Source of the DNA: JABWAJ01 sp038323375
GTDB taxonomy: Bacteria; Bacteroidota; Bacteroidia; Chitinophagales; Saprospiraceae
DNA: 64,000 nt
Direction: 5' to 3'
NCBI GenBank assembly: GCA_038323375.1
Contig: JBBQGV010000001.1
Span: 85,753 to 149,752, forward strand
The notes beneath the pieces are model-generated. The model did not search any database, was not told the DNA's origin, and saw nothing but the letters and a program-made list of their open reading frames with translations. A program made the translations under genes and the position numbers. Shown here piece by piece: positions 60,552 through 64,000 of this stretch. Numbering within the stretch: the first letter of the stretch is position 1; every line of letters begins with the position of its first letter.

Positions 60552-60712
60552 TATTTTCCTAAGACAATCTGAACAGATTGCTGAACAACTTTGACTGCTG
60601 TTTCGTTCACAGAAAAGTTGCTGGGGCAGCCGTATCCGCGGTTGCAGGAGGTTAAAGCGCTGAAAGCGAGTACTGTAACAGCAAGAAGGGCAATAGATTT
60701 TACTCTTTTCAT
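60551..60712 (-). CDS. Small lipoprotein upstream of ytxJ
   Basis: A 53-residue protein with a lipobox: KSIALLAVTVLAFSALTSC, then the mature part NRGYGCPSNFSVNETAVKVV. The signal cleavage site precedes Cys23, which would be lipidated, leaving about 30 residues with one more cysteine. It is the first gene of an operon (TAATG overlap to ytxJ) and has a perfect promoter 97 bases upstream. Function not recognised; it may be a small envelope partner of the bacilliredoxin, but this is inference. Confidence 0.75.
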   Translation of the reverse strand: MKRVKSIALLAVTVLAFSALTSCNRGYGCPSNFSVNETAVKVVQQSVQIVLGK

Positions 60713-60808
60713 GGGAGTTTAATTGAAGATTCTATTTATTAAATGATACAAACACCGGTTGAACGCTTTTTAAGATTAGCTTATTATACCGGCAAACAAA
60801 ATTTGGCG

Positions 60809-60841
60809 CAAAGATAAACTCATTTTTTGTATCGTGTCAAA
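60809..60841 (-). promoter_or_regulatory. Putative promoter for the lipoprotein-ytxJ-mnmD operon
   Basis: On the minus strand TTTG (60838-60841), 21 bases, then TATCTTTG (60809-60816), an exact match to the Bacteroidota consensus. It lies 97 bases before ATG 60712. Confidence 0.65.
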
Positions 60842-60931
60842 AAAGTGACAATTTTGAGTAGAGTGGGGGAGTGGTTTGTTAAAGAAACACACTACAAGTC
60901 ACCTTTAAGTATAAAAAATCTAAACTGTTGC

Positions 60932-60939
60932 TAATTTTG
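60932..60939 (+). promoter_or_regulatory. Putative -7 element for pdhB
   Basis: TAATTTTG (60932-60939) matches TAnnTTTG, 28 bases ahead of ATG 60968. No exact TTTG is present 19-21 bases upstream, so the -33 element is weak. Confidence 0.45.
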
Positions 60940-60967
60940 CACATCATCAACAGAACTTAAACGAAGC

Positions 60968-61954
60968 ATGAGCAGAAAAATAACTCTACGCGACGCCCTG
61001 CGCGAAGCGATGTCGGAAGAGATGAGACGCGATGACCGGGTATTCCTGATGGGAGAGGAGGTCGCCGAATACAATGGTGCCTACAAAGTCAGTAAAGGGA
61101 TGCTGGAGGAATTTGGCGTACGGCGCGTCATTGATACGCCGATTGCCGAACTGGGATTCGCCGGGATCGGGGTTGGCGCAGCGATGAACGGACTTCGCCC
61201 AATCATTGAATTTATGACCTGGAACTTTGCCGTGCTTGCATTTGATCAAATTGTGAACAACGCGGCAAAGACTCTATCGCAGTCCGCCGGCCAGTACAGG
61301 TGCCCGATTGTGTTCAGGGGGCCGTCCGGTTCAGCAGGGCAGTTGGCTCAGCAGCATTCTCAGATGTTTGAAAGCTGGATGGCCAATACGCCTGGACTCA
61401 AGGTTATTTCCTGTATTGATCCTGCTGACGCAAAAGGATTGCTAAAATCTGCTATCCGCGACGACGATCCAATTTGTATGATGGAATCGGAGGCTTTGTA
61501 TGGCTTCGAAGGCGAAGTGCCTGACGGTGAATACCTTGTGCCAATTGGCAAGGCGGTAGTACGGCGGGAAGGCTCGGATGTCACGCTGGTTTCTTTCAAC
61601 AAAATGATGTTGCCGACGCTCAAAGCTGCCGAAGAACTCGCAAAAGAAGGGATTTCCGCAGAAGTTATTGACCTGCGCACCATTCGTCCGCTGGATCACC
61701 ATACAATCGTAAACTCCGTAAAAAAAACAAACCGATTGGTCGTTATTGATGAATCGTGGCCATTTGCAGGCGTTTCTGCCGAAATCGCGTACGAAGTACA
61801 AAAATATGCATTTGATTACTTAGATGCGCCGGTGACCCGTGTGAATGCCGCCGATACATCACTGCCATACGCAGCAGCATACGTAGAGGCATACTTACCG
61901 AATCCGGCGAAGATTATGAAAGCAGTCAAAGAAGTACTCTACGTATCACACTAA
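60968..61954 (+). CDS. pdhB: Pyruvate dehydrogenase E1 component, beta subunit
   Basis: Beta subunit of the alpha2beta2 E1 component, decarboxylating pyruvate with thiamine diphosphate. TLRDALREAMSEEMRRDDRVFLMGEEVAEYNGAYKVSKG is the N-terminal signature with the ThDP-contact glutamate, followed by DTPIAELGFAGIGVGAA and FRGPSG-type loop, and the C-terminal transketolase-like domain (VIDLRTIRPLDHHTI). Length 328 is normal. No pdhA or E2 gene is adjacent, unlike in many operons. The neighbour in the same window that serves the same complex is lipB. Confidence 0.94.
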   Translation: MSRKITLRDALREAMSEEMRRDDRVFLMGEEVAEYNGAYKVSKGMLEEFGVRRVIDTPIAELGFAGIGVGAAMNGLRPIIEFMTWNFAVLAFDQIVNNAAKTLSQSAGQYRCPIVFRGPSGSAGQLAQQHSQMFESWMANTPGLKVISCIDPADAKGLLKSAIRDDDPICMMESEALYGFEGEVPDGEYLVPIGKAVVRREGSDVTLVSFNKMMLPTLKAAEELAKEGISAEVIDLRTIRPLDHHTIVNSVKKTNRLVVIDESWPFAGVSAEIAYEVQKYAFDYLDAPVTRVNAADTSLPYAAAYVEAYLPNPAKIMKAVKEVLYVSH

Positions 61955-61980
61955 GCGTAGCCACTCATAAAATTGTGACG

Positions 61981-62012
61981 GGAAGCCAATCGGGGAATGC
62001 TGATTGGCTTCC
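61981..62012 (+). terminator. Intrinsic terminator after pdhB
   Basis: Perfect 11-base arms GGAAGCCAATC (61981-61991) and GATTGGCTTCC (62002-62012) with a 10-base loop, followed by TTTGATTT. It starts 26 bases after the pdhB stop. Confidence 0.75.
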
Positions 62013-62136
62013 TTTGATTTCGAACCAGGCTATTTAACATAATATATATTATAGGAAAAAATTAAGACCACATTTATACCCGCCTTCTATAATTTCCCGA
62101 AAATCTTGTAAGCCAAGCGGCGGTTTTTTAGCCATG

Positions 62137-62208
62137 TGGTCCTGCCAGGACTCGAACCTGGATCAAAAGTTTAGGAAACTTCTATTCTATCCCTTGAACT
62201 ACAGGACC
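62137..62208 (-). tRNA. tRNA-Arg (anticodon CCU)
   Basis: The minus strand folds as a complete cloverleaf: acceptor GGTCCTG/CAGGACC, D stem GTTC/GAAT, anticodon stem GAAGT/ACTTT with loop TTCCTAA (anticodon CCT), T stem CCAGG/CCTGG with TTCGAGT loop and discriminator A. The 3' CCA is not encoded. It decodes AGG. A promoter-like pair lies 108 bases upstream. Confidence 0.93.
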
Positions 62209-62210
62209 TC

Positions 62211-62305
62211 TAAAACGTAAACGTAAGGGCATTTAAAACGTAAACGTAAGGGCATTTAATCAATTGCCCGGTACCAGTGCCCGGTACCAGTGCCCCGTAC
62301 CAGCC
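62211..62305. repeat. Two direct-repeat families upstream of tRNA-Arg
   Basis: TAAAACGTAAACGTAAGGGC plus ATTTA appears twice in tandem (about 62211-62258), and GCCCGGTACCAGT or a near copy three times (about 62266-62305). They lie within the predicted leader of the tRNA transcript. Non-coding. Confidence 0.8.
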
Positions 62306-62315
62306 CTAAGCCGAG

Positions 62316-62348
62316 CAAAGATAGGGATAGAAATACGCACCACACAAG
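62316..62348 (-). promoter_or_regulatory. Putative promoter for tRNA-Arg
   Basis: On the minus strand CTTG (62345-62348), 21 bases, then TATCTTTG (62316-62323), near-perfect consensus. The resulting leader would contain the direct repeats. Confidence 0.5.
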
Positions 62349-62423
62349 ATTTTTTAGCCGAAAAAAAGGGGCACCTCTCCCCTATCCTACTGCAAATTGC
62401 GACCTTTGTTGAGTAACGTTTTA

Positions 62424-62454
62424 CGTTTACTAAACTTTTAAAGTTTAGTAAACG
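62424..62454. repeat. 31-base near-perfect palindrome
   Basis: Arms CGTTTACTAAACTTT (62424-62438) and AAAGTTTAGTAAACG (62440-62454) pair perfectly around one central T. The outer part of the arms, with ACGTTTTACGTTTAC to its left, echoes the ACGTAAACGTAA direct repeats near the tRNA. It may be a protein-binding operator upstream of the YjbR-like gene (ATG 62497). Confidence 0.75.
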
Positions 62455-62496
62455 CATCAAATCGTGTTAACTGTCTGATTACGAGTGATTTAAATC

Positions 62497-62853
62497 ATGA
62501 ATATCGAAACCTTCCGATCCTATTGCCTTGCCAAAAAAGGTGTTGAAGAAACCTTTCCTTTTGGCCCGGAAACCCTGGTTTTTAAGGTGATGGGGAAAAT
62601 TTTCGCCATCACGGGGTTGGACAGCGATACCTTCCGGGTGAACCTGAAATGCGACCCTGACCGCGCCCTGGAACTCCGAGAGGCATACGAAGACATCGTC
62701 CCTGGCTGGCACATGAGCAAAAAACACTGGAATACCATATTCTTTGAAAACGGCCTCAGTACTGCGTTTTTAAAAGAGCTGACAGATCATTCTTATGACT
62801 TAATTGTCAGTAGTTTACCTAAATTCGTTCAACAAGAACTCCAATCCCTGTAA
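62497..62853 (+). CDS. MmcQ/YjbR family protein
   Basis: A 118-residue CyaY-like-fold protein of the MmcQ/YjbR (DUF419) family, sometimes called DNA-binding. Typical sequence is seen: MNIETFRSYCLAKKGVEETFPFGPETLVFKVMGKIFAI at the N-terminus, then VNLKCDPDRALELRE and VPGWHMSKKHWNTI, and the C-terminal ELTDHSYDLIVSSLPK. The FAD oxidoreductase starts three bases after its stop. Confidence 0.92.
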   Translation: MNIETFRSYCLAKKGVEETFPFGPETLVFKVMGKIFAITGLDSDTFRVNLKCDPDRALELREAYEDIVPGWHMSKKHWNTIFFENGLSTAFLKELTDHSYDLIVSSLPKFVQQELQSL

Positions 62854-62856
62854 GCT

Positions 62857-63903
62857 GTGGAAGACAAAGATTTTATCCTCGTGGGTCAGGGTTTGGCCGG
62901 TACGTTGCTGGCGCATTTCCTCAAGGCGGCGGGACAGCGCATTTTGGTCATTGATCAGCCCAACGAAAATACAGCTTCACAGATCGCGGCAGGTATCATT
63001 AATCCGGTGACAGGGCGCAGATTTGTAAAATCATGGATGATAGAAACGTTACTGCCTTTTGCAAAAGCAACTTATCAATCTATTGAAAGCCAGCTCAATA
63101 TCCATATTTACCACGAAAAGAATATTTTGCGGGCTTTGGCCAACCCCAAAGAAGAAAACGACTGGCTTGCGCGAGCCACGGAGCCGAGCTACTCCTCTTA
63201 CTTAGCTGAACAGGCTGATCCGGAAAATTATCGTCGCCACCTCCAACCATTTTACGCATTTGGAGAAACAAAAGGCAGCGCACAAGTGAACCTGCCAGCG
63301 TTGATTGGCGCCTACCGCATAGCATTGAAAGCTACCGGAGCATATCTGGAAGAGCCGTTCGATTACCAAGCCATAACAGAACAAGACGACCAGGTAACCT
63401 ATAAGCAATGGAAAGCAAAAGGCATTGTTTTTTGTGAAGGCTATGGCATGAAAACCAATCCTTATTTTAAAGACCTGCCGATGCGCGGAGACAAGGGCCA
63501 AGTGCTGCATGTGCGTATCCCCGAAGCAGGATTTGAAAAAATATTCAAAGACCAGGTCTTCATCGCGCCCATGGCGGGCGGCCAATATTGGATCGGTGCT
63601 ACTTATGAGCCGCATTTTGAACAGGAGAAACCAACTGAAGCAGGCAAAGATTTTTTAATCGCCCAACTGTCTGCCACCCTCAAATTGCCGTTTGAGGTCA
63701 CCGCGCACAAAGCAGCAGTTCGTCCGACTGTAAAGGATCGCAGGCCATTATTGGGCACGCATCCCGATTTCCGACAATTGCATCTCTTTAACGGCCTGGA
63801 AACTAAAGGTACATCGCTGGGTCCGTACTGGGCGAAACACCTGACCGATTACCTGCTTGGCTTTTCGAAAATTGATGCGCTGGTAGATATCCGACGTTTT
63901 TAG
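62857..63903 (+). CDS. FAD-dependent oxidoreductase, DAO/MnmC(o)-like
   Basis: A 348-residue D-amino-acid-oxidase-fold flavoprotein. The dinucleotide-binding VGQGLAGTLLAHFLKAAGQRILVID motif is at the N-terminus, then AAGIINPVTGRRFVKSW and a C-terminal RRPLLGTHPD and FNGLETKGTSLGPYWAKHL. The AAGIINPxTG pattern is also found in the oxidase half of MnmC, so it could be the cmnm5s2U34 oxidase working with MnmD, but other small-amine oxidases are possible. GTG 62857 is the start, three bases after the YjbR-like stop, which implies co-transcription. Confidence 0.8.
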   Translation: MEDKDFILVGQGLAGTLLAHFLKAAGQRILVIDQPNENTASQIAAGIINPVTGRRFVKSWMIETLLPFAKATYQSIESQLNIHIYHEKNILRALANPKEENDWLARATEPSYSSYLAEQADPENYRRHLQPFYAFGETKGSAQVNLPALIGAYRIALKATGAYLEEPFDYQAITEQDDQVTYKQWKAKGIVFCEGYGMKTNPYFKDLPMRGDKGQVLHVRIPEAGFEKIFKDQVFIAPMAGGQYWIGATYEPHFEQEKPTEAGKDFLIAQLSATLKLPFEVTAHKAAVRPTVKDRRPLLGTHPDFRQLHLFNGLETKGTSLGPYWAKHLTDYLLGFSKIDALVDIRRF

Positions 63904-63913
63904 GTTTAGTTTA

Positions 63914-63944
63914 GGTGTCGGGCCCTTCCAAAGTGTCCGACACC
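63914..63944 (+). terminator. Hairpin after the FAD oxidoreductase
   Basis: GGTGTCGG (63914-63921) pairs with CCGACACC (63937-63944) around a 15-base loop, with A/T-rich flanks on both sides. It sits 10 bases past the stop codon and suits a bidirectional terminator. Confidence 0.55.
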
Positions 63945-64000
63945 AAAACTAAAACAAAAAAAACTACTCGGCTGCCGCCGGCGCTAAATTCAAAACTAAT

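Overview
The window reads as a chromosomal segment of a Bacteroidota bacterium, most likely Saprospiria-like (this placement is inference from gene content). Supporting signs seen in the sequence: at least five secreted proteins with type IX secretion (T9SS) C-terminal sorting domains, a SusC-style TonB receptor with an N-terminal carboxypeptidase-regulatory-like domain, bacillithiol genes (bshC, ytxJ), a TamB-like giant, DUF4296-type and other small lipoproteins, and several promoters of the Bacteroidota form TTTG-N19-21-TAnnTTTG. Base composition is mixed, near half GC, with AT-rich accessory patches.

Layout. 0-10 kb is housekeeping: a 5'-truncated QueD/PTPS homologue, folE, fabD, yqgE, recQ, then a minus-strand leucine operon leuA-leuC-[acyl-lipid desaturase]-leuD-leuB. 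10-20 kb holds a helical-repeat protein, a TonB-dependent receptor, an SDR, a SixA-like phosphatase plus DUF4296 lipoprotein, a TRIC-type channel and an AddB-like PD-(D/E)XK nuclease, separated by repeat-rich spacers. 20-24 kb is a decaying or accessory patch: a frameshifted WG-repeat protein, a second fragment of such a protein, and a small AT-rich nucleotidyltransferase plus partner pair. 24-32 kb is a minus-strand cluster of three large T9SS-exported proteins (CotH/lamin-tail/beta-helix, and two tandem beta-propeller-like paralogues) punctuated by two copies of an inverted-repeat element. 32.2-33.3 kb is a gene-poor relic zone. 33-37 kb has xylB-xylA and a secreted thioredoxin-fold protein with a dockerin-like tail. 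37-40 kb has lipB, an unknown small gene, a thioesterase and purC. 40-46.5 kb has a 1655-residue VCBS/UnbV protein with 14 cysteine-rich PKD repeats and another T9SS protein. 46.8-50 kb is lolD-pncA-rocD-SET. 50-54 kb has bshC and two gene relics (Uma2, amidohydrolase). 54-64 kb has the TamB-like protein, an AP2/HNH-type protein, a lipoprotein-ytxJ-mnmD operon, pdhB, tRNA-Arg(CCU), a YjbR/MmcQ-like protein and an FAD oxidoreductase.

How it works together. Leucine synthesis, xylose entry into the pentose-phosphate pathway, fatty-acid initiation (fabD), lipoylation and pyruvate dehydrogenase (lipB, pdhB), and bacillithiol synthesis and use (bshC, ytxJ) give the metabolic core. The secreted proteins suggest a cell that invests heavily in surface adhesion and display. 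No complete defence system, prophage, CRISPR array or intact transposase was found. The most unusual signals are the inverted-repeat element that appears to supply the start codon of a T9SS protein, the nucleotidyltransferase pair lacking a normal start codon, the 14-fold cysteine-bearing PKD array, an AP2-domain protein, and a possible short RNA upstream of lolD.
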